Shown here piece by piece: positions 48,001-56,901 of a stretch of DNA of 64,000 bases. Made by a program: the position numbers and the translations under genes. The notes beneath the pieces were generated by a model that ran no database searches, had not been told where the DNA came from, and saw only the letters and a list, made by a program, of their open reading frames with translations. Positions within the stretch are counted from its first letter, which is position 1; every line of letters begins with the position of its first letter. Source of the DNA: Lactococcus carnosus (GTDB taxonomy: Bacteria > Bacillota > Bacilli > Lactobacillales > Streptococcaceae); contig NZ_CP017194.1 in NCBI RefSeq assembly GCF_006770265.1, forward strand, positions 1,488,001-1,552,000, in the 5' to 3' direction.

Positions 48001-48694
48001 AACTATTTGTCGTTTCACGTTGTTGAAAGTGAATATCTGCATTTTGATTCGTGCCTGAAACAGTCGGATGATCAGGATTCATGGCCCGATCTCGAAAGTC
48101 TTGCAGTTTTTCTTGGTTAATCATTGGCCCTAAATCAGCATAGTCCAAGACCTCTATTTTTTGCAGTTCATGAGACGTTCTAAAGCCATCAAAAAAGTTC
48201 ATAAATGGCACAGATGCTTCTATCGTTGCAAGGTGGGCCACAGCAGATAAATCCATGACTTCTTGAACTGAAGACTCTGCTAACATGACATAACCAGTCG
48301 CTCTAGCAGTCATGACATCTGATTGGTCCCCAAAGATATTTAAGGCATTAGTAGAGACGGCACGCGCTGCGACATGAATCACACTAGGTAAAAGTTCGCC
48401 AGCGATTTTATACATGTTTGGTAACATCAGTAAAAGCCCTTGCGAGGCAGTATAAGTCGTTGCTAAGGCACCCGCTTTGAGCGCACCATGAATCGCTCCC
48501 GCAGCGCCAGCTTCAGATTGCATTTCACTGATAGAGACGGTATCTCCCCAGATATTTTTTCGACCATTTGCCTGCCACTCATCCGTATATTCAGCCATAG
48601 GACTTGACGGGGTAATTGGATAGATAGATGCAACTTCGGTGAACGCATAAGCGACGTGTGCTGCTGCCATATTCCCGTCCATTGTTTTGCGCAT
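45026..48694 (-). CDS. nifJ: Pyruvate:flavodoxin/ferredoxin oxidoreductase
   Basis: Oxidises pyruvate to acetyl-CoA and CO2, passing electrons to flavodoxin or ferredoxin. 1222 residues from ATG 48694 (MRKTMDGNMAAAHVAYAFTE), chosen for GAGG 5 bases upstream. Domains in order: pyrimidine-binding YPITPSSPMAEY, the gamma/CoA domain, a ferredoxin-like domain with CTMCNDCSFVCP (near 690) and CTGCGLCVEACP (near 745), and the TPP domain with SGACAGCGETPYVKLL, GDGWAYDIGFGG and NEVYANTGGQ. All Fe-S cysteines are intact. A single-gene unit with its own promoter (TGGTAGAAT near 48894-48902) and terminator. An Arg/Ala-rich tail of about 25 residues closes the protein. Confidence 0.95.
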   Translation of the reverse strand: MRKTMDGNMAAAHVAYAFTEVASIYPITPSSPMAEYTDEWQANGRKNIWGDTVSISEMQSEAGAAGAIHGALKAGALATTYTASQGLLLMLPNMYKIAGELLPSVIHVAARAVSTNALNIFGDQSDVMTARATGYVMLAESSVQEVMDLSAVAHLATIEASVPFMNFFDGFRTSHELQKIEVLDYADLGPMINQEKLQDFRDRAMNPDHPTVSGTNQNADIHFQQRETTNSYYEKVPAIVQKYMGKINALRGTDYDLVNYYGAADASEVIVSIGSVGETIEQTVAHLNAQGRKVGFLNIHLYRPFPSQNFLDKLPKTVTKIAVLDRTKEPGADGEPLYLDVKSVLFDQARELTVIGGRYGIGSKDTTPNQIVSVFDELLKPTPKKQFTIGITDDVTNLSLDPGHSLDLTPSSTFQAKFWGFGSDGTVGANKSAIKIIGNHTEKYVQGAFSYDSKKSGGLTVSHLRFGDTPIKSTYMIQHADFVSLSTASYVHQYDVLKGLKKGGTFLLNTVWTDEQLGHHLPSRVKRYIAENDIQFYTMNAVEIAGKAGLGRRINTAMQVGFFKLSAIMPFDDVFSILKKDAHDSYARKSMKIVEQNWQAMDLAVDGLHRVIVPENWATAKDPEAVKVDGKPTTKYVFEIVNNVNAQEGDGLSVGDLMANEMTDGRMPLGTTAYEKRGVALEVPIWDVDKCTMCNDCSFVCPHAAIRPFLLDEDEMNEAPEGYLVKDYRGADGLMYRIQVSVEDCTGCGLCVEACPAKGKALEMKPYEEVRAEAANWAFSMTLKTKANPAKANSVIGSQFNTPLLEFSGACAGCGETPYVKLLTQMFGDRMMIANATGCSSIWGGAAPVSPYTTNDAGQGPAWSNSLLEDNAEFGYGMWLASQARRNKLAKDLTTLLSDTVVPAEIAALIQDWIDHKDMSDGTRQRAEKLKHVLSELGPEFDSIRARQDQFVKPTQWMIGGDGWAYDIGFGGIDHVIASGADVNMLVMDNEVYANTGGQVSKGTPRSAIEKFSAAGKTAAKKDLGFMAMTYGNVYVAQIASGANKMQTIKAFEEAERHNGPSIIIAYTPCISHGLRGGMSETLREAKEAVESGYWQLYRYNPNLEDIGKNPLTLDYKKPDFDKMTDFMTQQVRFASLKRIKPDAAQALFDKTTADARRKFVRYARISGDLDKFLAKEAKAKGEQVVEVGAITAERPKREKDPQAEARRAARRAERAAKREVN

Positions 48695-49020
48695 GTTAAC
48701 CTCTTTCTTTTGTTTAATCGTCATCGTAAGTAGTGATCAGATATAATCACCGAATATTTTTATTTTTCAACACGAATAGCTCATTTAAGACACACTTATC
48801 TTGCACTGTACTTGCTAGTTTTTACCTAAAAAATCAGTTTAAACCTGACTTTTTTTCTGGGTAGATGACTAGTCTAAAAAATGATATAGCTTAATTCTAC
48901 CACTTTTATGCATGTTTTAAAGATAAAATCAACAAATTTGTCTCGCTAATTTACCGAATTCAAGCAAAATAAAAAGCAATGTAAAAGGCTATTTACATTA
49001 CTCTTATCGACTATCAACAA
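48695..49020. other. 326-bp region between nifJ and uvrA
   Basis: Holds the nifJ leader and promoter (extended -10 TGGTAGAAT on the minus strand at 48894-48902, no good -35), a small TCAG/CTGA hairpin flanked by A and T tracts at about 48826-48856 inside the leader that could act as an attenuator, and the uvrA terminator at 48971-49003. No gene seen. Confidence 0.5.
48971..49003 (-). terminator. uvrA terminator
   Basis: Arms AATGTAAA and TTTACATT with a short loop, followed by GCTTTTTATTTT on the minus strand. Confidence 0.78.
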
Positions 49021-51846
49021 TTAATTCAATTTTTCTTTTAAATAGCTACCTGTATAAGAATCAGCCACTTGAGCAACGGATTCAGGTGTGCCAACAGCCA
49101 AGATCGTACCACCGCCAATACCGCCTTCTGGACCCAAATCAATAATATGGTCTGCTGTTTTGATAACATCTAAATTATGCTCGATGACAACAATCGTATT
49201 GCCTTGTTCAACAAGACGATTTAAAACGCCTAGCAAGGTTGCGATGTCCTCAGTATGTAAGCCCGTTGTTGGCTCATCCAAGATATAGAATGACTTACCA
49301 GTTGAGCGTTTTTGGAGTTCACTGGCCAGTTTCATCCGTTGTGCTTCGCCACCTGAAAGTGTCGTCGCTGGCTGACCTAATGTGACATAGCCTAGACCGA
49401 CATCAACGATGGTCTGTAGTTTGCGCTCAATTTTTGGAATATGCTTAAAGTAATTAACCGCATCTGAGACACGCATCTCCAGTACTTCTGAGATATTCTT
49501 TTCTTTATAGTGAACTTCCAGTGTTTCCGAATTATAGCGTCTACCACGACACACTTCACAAGGGACATAGACATCTGGTAAGAAATGCATCTCAATTTTA
49601 ATAATCCCATCACCAGAACAGGCCTCACATCTGCCACCCTTGACATTAAAAGAGAACCTACCCTTTTTATAGCCACGAATTTTAGCTTCATTGGTATTGG
49701 CAAACAAATCCCGAATATCATCAAAAACTGATGTATAGGTTGCTGGATTGGAACGCGGTGTTCGACCGATAGGACTCTGATCTATATCTATCAAGCGTTC
49801 AATGCCTTCATACCCAGAGATTGACTTGTATTTACCAGGTTTCTCACTATTGCGATTGAGTTTCTGAGCAAGTGCTTTTTTAAGAATGCTATTGACCAAA
49901 GTTGACTTACCAGATCCTGATACGCCTGTAACGGCTGTCATAATCCCTAAAGGAAAATCAACAGTCAAGTTTTGCAAATTATTTTCTGATGCACCTGTTA
50001 TCTTCACAGTTCTTTCTGCATCTACTGGTCTACGGCTAGTCGGTACTGGAATTTTCTTCTTACCTGATAGGTATTGACCAGTGATCGATTTTCTGTTTTT
50101 AGCGACTTGTTTAGGTGTACCCGCTGCGATAATTTCACCACCTAAATCACCAGCCCCAGGGCCGATGTCGATCAGATAATCAGCTGCCATCATCGTATCT
50201 TCATCATGCTCAACAACAATCAAGGTATTGCCTAAATCCCGCATTTTTTTCAAGGATTCGATCAATCGATCATTATCTCGTTGGTGAAGGCCAATAGACG
50301 GCTCATCTAAGATGTAGAGCACACCTGACAAGTTAGACCCGATTTGTGTGGCTAAGCGAATACGCTGACTCTCACCACCTGATAAGGTACCTGAATTACG
50401 CGACAAGGTCAGATAATCTAAGCCGACATTTTTCAAGAAGCTCAGGCGATCGCCTACTTCCTTAATAATCGGTCGTGCAATCATCTCTTCATTTTCTGTT
50501 AAGGTCAATGACTGAATCAAGGCCAGATGTTCACCGATTGGTAAGGCTGACAAATCAGCGATATCATAGCCTGCTTCGCCATTCATTTTAACGGATAGGG
50601 CTTGACTATTTAACCGTTTACCGTGACACGTTTGACAAGGCAACTCATTCATATAGGCACGCATTTGTGTCTTTGTCCCATCAGACCCTGTTTCATATCG
50701 TCTGAAAATATTTGGGATGACACCAACAAAGGCCATATCTAAATCGCGTAAACCAAAGTCACCCTCGTGATAAAAATGAAACAGCCGGTCGCCAGATCCA
50801 TCAAAAATCAGCGTTTTATCTGCATCTGATAAGCTGTCAAATGGCGTATCTAGACCAACACCAAAAGCTGTCATCGCTTGCTCTAAGATAGCAGGATAGT
50901 AAGTCGATGTGCCAGAGTACCAGGGAACGACTGCACCCTCACGAATTGTCTTACTGCCATCAGGGACGACTAAGTCAAGGTCAACTTCTAGTCGCATGCC
51001 CAGACCATCACAGTCAGAACAGGCCCCTTGCGGCGCATTAAATGAGAACAAGCGTGGTTCAAGTTCGGGAACAGAAAAGCCACAGATTGGGCAGGCATAA
51101 TACTCACTAAAAAGTAATTCATTGCCATCCATCGTGTCTATTTTCACATAACCATCGCCTTGACGAAGAGCAGCCTCAACAGAGTCAAAGAGCCTACCGC
51201 GAATCCCGTCTTTTAGGACAATCCTATCGATAACGACGTCAATATCATGCTTTTTATTTTTATCAAGTTCAGGTGCATCAGATACATCATATACGTCACC
51301 ATCTACCCGGACACGGACATAGCCATCTTTTTGAATTTTCTCAAAAATCTTCTTATGCTGGCCTTTTTTTGCTCGAACGATTGGTGCTAAGATTTGCAGG
51401 CGTTGCTTTTCAGGTAAACCAAGCACATTATCGACGATTTCCTCGACAGATTGTGCCGTAATTTTACCGTGACCATTAATACAAAAAGGTGTGCCAACTC
51501 GAGCATAGAAGAGGCGCAGATAATCATGAATTTCTGTCACTGTACCTACTGTCGACCGTGGATTTTTAGAGGTCGTCTTTTGGTCGATTGAAATCGCAGG
51601 TGATAAGCCATCGATACTGTCAACATCTGGTTTATCCATATTGCCTAGAAACTGTCTTGCATAGGCTGACAGACTTTCAACATAACGGCGTTGTCCTTCT
51701 GCATAAAGGGTATCAAATGCAAGTGACGATTTTCCAGAGCCTGACAGTCCTGTCATGACCACCAATTTATCTCTGGGAATGGTGACATCTATATTTTTAA
51801 GATTATGGGCGCGAGCGCCGTGTATTACAATATTTTCCTGTGCCAA
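49021..51846 (-). CDS. uvrA: Excinuclease ABC subunit A
   Basis: DNA-damage recognition ATPase of nucleotide excision repair. 941 residues with two ABC modules: Walker [13 protein letters not shown] near residue 34 and [12 protein letters not shown] near 645, signature motifs LSGGESQRI and LSGGEAQRM, Walker [12 protein letters not shown] and [11 protein letters not shown]. Zinc modules: CPICGF...CSDCDG near 255-283 and CEACSGDG...CEVCRGRR near 740-765. Own promoter upstream with the extended -10 TGGTATAAT (51903-51911). UvrB is not in the window. Confidence 0.98.
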   Translation of the reverse strand: MAQENIVIHGARAHNLKNIDVTIPRDKLVVMTGLSGSGKSSLAFDTLYAEGQRRYVESLSAYARQFLGNMDKPDVDSIDGLSPAISIDQKTTSKNPRSTVGTVTEIHDYLRLFYARVGTPFCINGHGKITAQSVEEIVDNVLGLPEKQRLQILAPIVRAKKGQHKKIFEKIQKDGYVRVRVDGDVYDVSDAPELDKNKKHDIDVVIDRIVLKDGIRGRLFDSVEAALRQGDGYVKIDTMDGNELLFSEYYACPICGFSVPELEPRLFSFNAPQGACSDCDGLGMRLEVDLDLVVPDGSKTIREGAVVPWYSGTSTYYPAILEQAMTAFGVGLDTPFDSLSDADKTLIFDGSGDRLFHFYHEGDFGLRDLDMAFVGVIPNIFRRYETGSDGTKTQMRAYMNELPCQTCHGKRLNSQALSVKMNGEAGYDIADLSALPIGEHLALIQSLTLTENEEMIARPIIKEVGDRLSFLKNVGLDYLTLSRNSGTLSGGESQRIRLATQIGSNLSGVLYILDEPSIGLHQRDNDRLIESLKKMRDLGNTLIVVEHDEDTMMAADYLIDIGPGAGDLGGEIIAAGTPKQVAKNRKSITGQYLSGKKKIPVPTSRRPVDAERTVKITGASENNLQNLTVDFPLGIMTAVTGVSGSGKSTLVNSILKKALAQKLNRNSEKPGKYKSISGYEGIERLIDIDQSPIGRTPRSNPATYTSVFDDIRDLFANTNEAKIRGYKKGRFSFNVKGGRCEACSGDGIIKIEMHFLPDVYVPCEVCRGRRYNSETLEVHYKEKNISEVLEMRVSDAVNYFKHIPKIERKLQTIVDVGLGYVTLGQPATTLSGGEAQRMKLASELQKRSTGKSFYILDEPTTGLHTEDIATLLGVLNRLVEQGNTIVVIEHNLDVIKTADHIIDLGPEGGIGGGTILAVGTPESVAQVADSYTGSYLKEKLN

Positions 51847-51970
51847 TTTTGCCTCTTTCGCTCATCTTGTTTTATCTGAATTGCTTTTATTCAACTGTTT
51901 CAATTATACCATTTACACAGGTCTTTATCATAAATTTGACTTTGTTTTGTATGATATCGCCACTTATTTC

Positions 51971-53380
51971 TCATACGATTATCTGACGTAAGGTCTCAAC
52001 TAAATCATCAATTTCAGAGAAAGGCAATCTAGCAATATTTAATCGAATGGCAGGTGTTTTGTCCCCAAAAATAAAGCTGGGTAAGCATAAAATACCTGCT
52101 GCCATTAACTGATCTAATTGCTTAGTCAAGTTTTTTTCTGGATTTAAGCGCACCCACACATAAAAGCCACCCAGGGGTCTACGGCTGCTAAGGCTATCCC
52201 CTATTTTATCAAAGAAATAAGCATGTCGATCTCTTATTTGCTGACGTAATTCCTTTATTTTATCTGGAAAACTCGCATCAGAAAGCGCATCTTTTGCAAG
52301 AACTTGCGGAAAGATACTTAGGGTCAAGTCTAAATCTTGACGTGCAGTAGATAGTTTATCTAACACCGCAAGAGGTGCAGAAATCCAACCAATTTTCGTT
52401 GTTGATCCCAAAAATTTGGATAGGGAGCCGATATAGATGACATTTTGTGGGTCTAATTGCTTAAGCGGTGGGAGGATTTTTTTCTGATCAAAGTGCAGAA
52501 GTCCAAAGGCATCATCTTCAATAATGGGAATCTGATAGCTTCTACATAGCTTGACAATCGCCTGACGTCTGGATAAGGACATGGTGATACCAGTTGGGTT
52601 TTGAAAGGTTGGATTTAGGATAACCAGCTTAATCCGATGTTTTAAAATTTCATCTTCCAGACTTGATACACACATGCCCTCACTGTCCATTTCAATCCCA
52701 AATAAGCGAATCCCTGCTGTCTGAAATAAGGGTAAGGCATATAAAAAGGACGGCAGGCAAATACCAATCGCATCCCCACTAGTTAATAAGGTTTGGATGA
52801 TCAGAAAAATCGCCTGATGCCCACCAGAGGTTATCATCATCTGCTCAACTGGTAGTGACATCTGGTGGTCTGCTTGGACCATGTCTGAAATCGCTTGTCG
52901 TAAGGGGACATAGCCAAATGCATCTTGTTTTTTGTCTGCCTCCATAAAGTCACGCCAATTGGTTTTGGGTAGCTCAAATGCTGGAACCAATTCTATAGGT
53001 AGCTCACCTGTATAGGCATCAATTACAGACTCATCTTGTAATTTTGCTTGCAGGCGTGCCATAAATACCTGCTGTGGATCGGATTGATCGGATTGTATCA
53101 ACTGATGCCAACTGACGACAGGCTCATTTAGCATCCCCCATTTTCCATCATTAATGATTGTCCCACTACCTTGTTTACGCTTAACAATGCCTTTTGCTTC
53201 TAACTCTGTCATGACACGGACAATGGTGGAGCGATTCACACCAATCAAGTCTGAAAGTCGCCGCTCAGATGGGAGTTTCTCACCTGGTAAGAGTTGTCCA
53301 GATTGAATCTGCTGCATGATATATTTCATGATCACTTGATAAAGGGGTGTCTTATCTTCCCTAATAATTTGCCAATCCAT
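51971..53380 (-). CDS. MocR/PdxR-type regulator (GntR helix-turn-helix fused to aminotransferase fold)
   Basis: 469 residues. A GntR winged helix (about 10-76: [45 protein letters not shown]) is joined to a class I aminotransferase fold (about 100-469) with [10 protein letters not shown] and the PLP-binding [14 protein letters not shown]. PdxR proteins sense pyridoxal phosphate. It is divergent from a pyridoxine kinase gene and an ECF-type uptake gene, with a 9-bp inverted repeat in the gap, so it most likely controls vitamin B6 salvage rather than synthesis. Confidence 0.88.
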   Translation of the reverse strand: MDWQIIREDKTPLYQVIMKYIMQQIQSGQLLPGEKLPSERRLSDLIGVNRSTIVRVMTELEAKGIVKRKQGSGTIINDGKWGMLNEPVVSWHQLIQSDQSDPQQVFMARLQAKLQDESVIDAYTGELPIELVPAFELPKTNWRDFMEADKKQDAFGYVPLRQAISDMVQADHQMSLPVEQMMITSGGHQAIFLIIQTLLTSGDAIGICLPSFLYALPLFQTAGIRLFGIEMDSEGMCVSSLEDEILKHRIKLVILNPTFQNPTGITMSLSRRQAIVKLCRSYQIPIIEDDAFGLLHFDQKKILPPLKQLDPQNVIYIGSLSKFLGSTTKIGWISAPLAVLDKLSTARQDLDLTLSIFPQVLAKDALSDASFPDKIKELRQQIRDRHAYFFDKIGDSLSSRRPLGGFYVWVRLNPEKNLTKQLDQLMAAGILCLPSFIFGDKTPAIRLNIARLPFSEIDDLVETLRQIIV

Positions 53381-53396
53381 TTGCCTCTCCTTTTTA

Positions 53397-53458
53397 CAAT
53401 TGGATGGTTATAAAACAATCCAATTGGCTCTTTTATTTACTATAGCAAATGCTAGAAT
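53397..53458 (+). promoter_or_regulatory. PdxR-type operator and promoter of the kinase/transporter operon
   Basis: Perfect inverted repeat CAATTGGAT (53397-53405) and ATCCAATTG (53418-53426), 12 bp apart, upstream of an extended -10, TGCTAGAAT (hexamer 53453-53458), that lacks a good -35. This is the layout of an activator-dependent promoter. Confidence 0.68.
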
Positions 53459-53511
53459 AGATTACAAGCTTCATAGAAAAATAGTTAGGTTAAAGGAAAG
53501 AGGCATATCAA

Positions 53512-54327
53512 ATGAAAAAAACACTTACCATTGCAGGCAGTGATTCAACAGGTGGTGCGGGATTACAGGCCGATTTAAAGACCTTTCAAGAATTTGGCAC
53601 CTTTGGTATGAGTGCCATCACCTCTATCGTCACGATGGATAGCACACGTAACTGGTCACATGAGATTGATACGATTGAACCGGCTATTGTCAAAAAACAA
53701 CTCGAGACCATTTTTTCAGCCGGTAATCCTGCTGCGCTTAAAACTGGCATGTTAGGAGATATCAGAACGATTTCAGTCGTCAGGAAGCTACTTGATCACT
53801 ATCAACCTAAGAACATCGTGATCGATCCAGTCCTTGCCTGTAAAGGAACTGCTGGTATCTTACTTTCTGAAAATGCGGAAACGATACGCACACAACTCTT
53901 GCCCATTGCTGATATCACCACACCCAACCTGATAGAAGCTGGTATATTATCCGGTCTTGGTGACTTAAGCAGTGTCAATGAGATTGAGCATGCCGCAAAA
54001 ATTATCCATGAATTTGGTGCCAAACATGTTGTCATTAAAGGGGGGAGACGCTTTGATGACCGTGAAGCCATTGATGTCTTTTATGATGGTAAGTCCTTTG
54101 ATTATTTAAGCAGTCCTATCATCCATACAGATAATAACCACGGTGCAGGGTGCACCTTTGCTGCTGCAATCACAGCCGGTCTAGCAAATGGTCACACGAC
54201 TTTAGCCGCTGTAAAAACGGCTAAGGCATTTGTCCACCAAGCGATTATGGCAGGTTCCCCATTTAATACCTACCTTGGGCATATCTGGCATGGTGCCTAC
54301 CGCGATAATGGCAATCGCTTAACTTAA
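53512..54327 (+). CDS. Pyridoxine/pyridoxal kinase of the ThiD family
   Basis: 271 residues of the ribokinase-like ThiD/PdxK2 family: LTIAGSDSTGGAGLQADLKTFQEFG at the N terminus, SIVTMDS, DPVLACKGTAGILL, TPNLIEAGIL, VIKGGRR and the anion hole/catalytic NNHGAGCTFAAAITAGLA near residue 210. ThiD kinases phosphorylate hydroxymethylpyrimidine, but Gram-positive paralogs act on pyridoxine/pyridoxal. The PdxR-type neighbour and no thi genes favour vitamin B6. An ECF S-component gene follows 15 bp downstream. Confidence 0.85.
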   Translation: MKKTLTIAGSDSTGGAGLQADLKTFQEFGTFGMSAITSIVTMDSTRNWSHEIDTIEPAIVKKQLETIFSAGNPAALKTGMLGDIRTISVVRKLLDHYQPKNIVIDPVLACKGTAGILLSENAETIRTQLLPIADITTPNLIEAGILSGLGDLSSVNEIEHAAKIIHEFGAKHVVIKGGRRFDDREAIDVFYDGKSFDYLSSPIIHTDNNHGAGCTFAAAITAGLANGHTTLAAVKTAKAFVHQAIMAGSPFNTYLGHIWHGAYRDNGNRLT

Positions 54328-54342
54328 AAAGAAAGTACAGAT

Positions 54343-54933
54343 ATGACACATAAAAAAACAGCTCTCATCGAGCCATCCTACGTCTTAACACAGAATAAAA
54401 CAAAGCAGGTCATTTTAGCTGCCCTTTTCGCCGCACTAGCCTATGTCTCAATCCAGTCACTACATGTCAGTATTTTTGCACCTATTGGTGCCCCTTTTTT
54501 CCATGTTGGTAATGCAATGGTTGCCTTAGCCGCTCTCTATCTCGGCATTGGTTACGGTACGTTTGCAGGTGCGATTGGCCTTGCCATGTTTGATGTCATG
54601 AACGGCTATGCCGTGGAGATGCCCGTTGTCTTTATCGGCAATGTCCTAGTCGCCTTAGCCATTCAGCTAGTTTACAGACAGTTTTATCCCCGTTTTTCAG
54701 ATAAACTCTGGATTATTACACTCGCCGTCTCATCTGGCGTGGTTGTCAAACTATTGACCGATTTTATAAAAGGGTTGATTCGGGCGCTAGTTACGGGTGT
54801 CTCATTTCAGCCAACTATTGCCATCTCCTTTACCTCGCTATTAGCTACTGCTGTTAATGGCATCGGGACAATTATACTAGTCGCCCTTTTATATGCACCA
54901 GTCAAGCGTATTTTGGTCAAATTAATCAAATAA
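54343..54933 (+). CDS. ECF transporter substrate-binding (S) component, probably for vitamin B6
   Basis: 196 residues with about six membrane segments. The N-terminal KTKQVILAALFAALAYVSIQ carries the small-residue AxxxA pattern used for docking to EcfT. The families of ECF S subunits use a shared EcfA1-A2-T module encoded elsewhere. Being in one operon with the pyridoxine kinase under a PdxR regulator, it probably imports pyridoxine or a relative; the ligand is inferred from context only. Confidence 0.82.
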   Translation: MTHKKTALIEPSYVLTQNKTKQVILAALFAALAYVSIQSLHVSIFAPIGAPFFHVGNAMVALAALYLGIGYGTFAGAIGLAMFDVMNGYAVEMPVVFIGNVLVALAIQLVYRQFYPRFSDKLWIITLAVSSGVVVKLLTDFIKGLIRALVTGVSFQPTIAISFTSLLATAVNGIGTIILVALLYAPVKRILVKLIK

Positions 54934-54958
54934 CGCTACTAGTGCTTTTCAAATCATC

Positions 54959-54984
54959 AAAAAAACGTCCGAAGACGTTTTTTT
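54959..54984 (+). terminator. Terminator of the kinase/ECF operon, hit by the insertion sequence
   Basis: Stem AAAAAACGTC-CGAA-GACGTTTTTT with a TTCG-type tetraloop complement. Its T tract is the target of the adjacent insertion sequence: the 8-bp duplication begins at 54979. Confidence 0.88.
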
Positions 54985-54986
54985 AT
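54979..54986. repeat. Left copy of the 8-bp target site duplication
   Basis: TTTTTTAT, identical to 56417-56424 on the other side of the insertion sequence. Eight bp is the usual duplication length of ISL3-family elements. Confidence 0.9.
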
Positions 54987-56416
54987 GGCTCTTTGTCAAA
55001 TCGTGTGGGAAATAGCCAAACTCTATAAGCAAGCACTTCGGTGCTTGTTTTTTAGTTGGTTAAAACAGTGTTCATTAACAGGATGCGTTTCTTGAAGTTT
55101 CTAAAGGTCCTAAAGCCAAATGCACAGCGCTTGATTGCCTTAATTTTGTTGTTCATACCCTCCAGACAGCCGTTGGAATAGGGGAGCTTTAGTGCTAATT
55201 CAATAGATGGTCGTTTTCTTAATAAAAATTGATACTTTTTTACAAAGGATTCAGGCAGAATACGGGTATCTAACCCATCGATCAGATCGAAAAAAGCATC
55301 CGAGTCTTTGTTTCTAAAGTGTCCTATTGCGACTTGTAATACCTGCCAAGCCTCGTATAGTACAGGATCGTAGTTAATCAACTGTTCAACTAGTTGGCGA
55401 CTAGATGTCCATCTGCGTAAAGAACGGGAGTAAAAATAGGTTTCCGATAAGTCATCGTAATGCTTAAGCAAGTGCTTCCAATAATACTTAAGATGCCGGT
55501 ATTGTGAACTCCTTGTGTCAAATGATTTCATGACTTGTATGCGTAGAGTATTAAAGGCTCGTGTCATTTGTTGGACAACATGAAACCGGTCAGTGATGAG
55601 TTGCGCATTAGGGAAGCACCGCTTGATTAGCTTGTCATAGCTGTAATTCATGTCCATAACCAAATACTTGACTTGCATGCGAACCTGTCTAGGAAATCTC
55701 AAAAAGTAGGTGACCAAGTGCGCAATCCGTCTATCCTCAAGCACCGTCACAATCTCATGAGACTCACCATCCATGGCAATAAAGGCCATATTCCCAGCAC
55801 AATCTTTGGTCGCTTTAAATTCATCCAGACAGAGGACTCTTGGTAATCTACTAGTCTTATCTTTCTCTGAGAATTGGTCAAGCAGTCTGTAAAAAGAATG
55901 GCTACTCAAGTGCAAGTCATGACTTGCATCAGTAATGGCTATTTTCTGTGTTAGTTTTTTAATGATCTGAGTTTTAAGCAAAGTTGAATCTTTATGTCCT
56001 TTTAAGACCAAACGTTCAGGGATTTGTGACGCGTGGGTTACGCCACAAGTCACACAGCGATAGCGTGCTATTATGATCATAAGAAAGCAGGGCAAGCCCA
56101 TATACTCGGTCAATTGGACTTTCCTAGGCCTTGGTGTCCTTCCGTGTTTATGAAACCTGATACCAGAACATGATAGACATTTCCTATTTGGTTTATCAAA
56201 TTTCACAGCCAATTCAAAGTGATTCTTGATTTTAGTAGGTGCTGAGCTATAGCTAATCCAGTCTTTTGCTTGTAAGTGATAGTGTTTTAGGATATAATTA
56301 AGCATGTCTTTCCTTCTTTTTTGTGTGGTCTAGTAACTTACATTATAGAGGGAAGGATTTTTTTATGCAAAAAAATCGTATGGGAATATATTTCCCACAC
56401 GATTTATTATAGAGCC
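54987..56416 (-). mobile_element. Complete ISL3-family insertion sequence, 1430 bp
   Basis: One transposase gene between 28-bp imperfect inverted repeats (54987-55014 and 56389-56416; both start GGCTCT and share AAATCGTGTGGGAAATA; 24 of 28 bases match). It is bounded by an exact 8-bp direct repeat, so the element is intact and the insertion probably recent. A hairpin with TTCG loop and T tract (55026-55050) reads on the + strand and would stop outside transcription entering from the left. The right end contains a second inverted copy of the repeat core, able to form a hairpin. Confidence 0.95.
55052..56305 (-). CDS. ISL3-family transposase
   Basis: 417 residues, full length. An N-terminal zinc finger has Cys43, Cys46, Cys84 and Cys87 (CLSC and CVTC), then a helix-turn-helix region (about 105-140) and a DDE catalytic core: Asp161 in CLDEFKATKD, Asp218 in YLVMDMNYSYD and Glu382 in NGCLEGMNNKIKAIKR, followed by the ISL3 hallmark AFGFRTFRNFKKRI. 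No frameshift or stop, so the enzyme should be active. Confidence 0.96.
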   Translation of the reverse strand: MLNYILKHYHLQAKDWISYSSAPTKIKNHFELAVKFDKPNRKCLSCSGIRFHKHGRTPRPRKVQLTEYMGLPCFLMIIIARYRCVTCGVTHASQIPERLVLKGHKDSTLLKTQIIKKLTQKIAITDASHDLHLSSHSFYRLLDQFSEKDKTSRLPRVLCLDEFKATKDCAGNMAFIAMDGESHEIVTVLEDRRIAHLVTYFLRFPRQVRMQVKYLVMDMNYSYDKLIKRCFPNAQLITDRFHVVQQMTRAFNTLRIQVMKSFDTRSSQYRHLKYYWKHLLKHYDDLSETYFYSRSLRRWTSSRQLVEQLINYDPVLYEAWQVLQVAIGHFRNKDSDAFFDLIDGLDTRILPESFVKKYQFLLRKRPSIELALKLPYSNGCLEGMNNKIKAIKRCAFGFRTFRNFKKRILLMNTVLTN

Positions 56417-56424
56417 TTTTTTAT
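56417..56424. repeat. Right copy of the 8-bp target site duplication
   Basis: TTTTTTAT. It contains the stop codon of ridA (TAA on the minus strand at 56421-56423), so the element landed exactly at the end of that gene without changing its protein. Confidence 0.9.
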
Positions 56425-56807
56425 TTACCTAAATAAGCAATAATTTCAACTTCTACTAACACATCCTTAGGTAGACGTGCCACTTCGACAGCTGAACGTG
56501 CTGGAAATGAGGTTCCAAAAGCCTTAGCATAGGCGGTATTAAATGGCACAAAGTTTTCCATGTCACTTAAGAAACAGGTTGTCTTGATCACGTGTGCAAA
56601 ATCTGTCTCTGCCGCAGCAAGTAGGCCACTGATATTTTTCATCACTTGATCTGTTTGCTCTGTGATTGTTTTACCGACAATCTCACCGGTTGCGGGGTCC
56701 AAGGGAATTTGACCAGATGCAAACAAGAAATCTCCTGCTATGTTACCTTGTACATAAGGGCCGATAGCACCTGGTGCTTTATCTGTTACAATTGTTTTAA
56801 TCGTCAT
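56421..56807 (-). CDS. ridA: RidA-family enamine/imine deaminase
   Basis: 128 residues from ATG 56807 (MTIKTIVTDKAPGAIGPY), chosen for AAGGAG 8 bases upstream. YjgF/YER057c/UK114 fold: GPYVQGNIAGDFLFASGQIPLDPATG, the conserved Arg in FPARSAVEVARLPKDVLVEVE. It hydrolyses reactive 2-aminoacrylate made by PLP enzymes. The stop codon lies inside the target duplication of the insertion sequence, so the gene is intact but has lost its native downstream terminator. Confidence 0.94.
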   Translation of the reverse strand: MTIKTIVTDKAPGAIGPYVQGNIAGDFLFASGQIPLDPATGEIVGKTITEQTDQVMKNISGLLAAAETDFAHVIKTTCFLSDMENFVPFNTAYAKAFGTSFPARSAVEVARLPKDVLVEVEIIAYLGK

Positions 56808-56901
56808 ATCTATTCTCCTTCTTATTGCCACAGTTCATGCCCCAACCAAGTCACGACATCTAGTGGTTACTCTGACACCTATTCAGCTACTGCTACACTT
56901 A

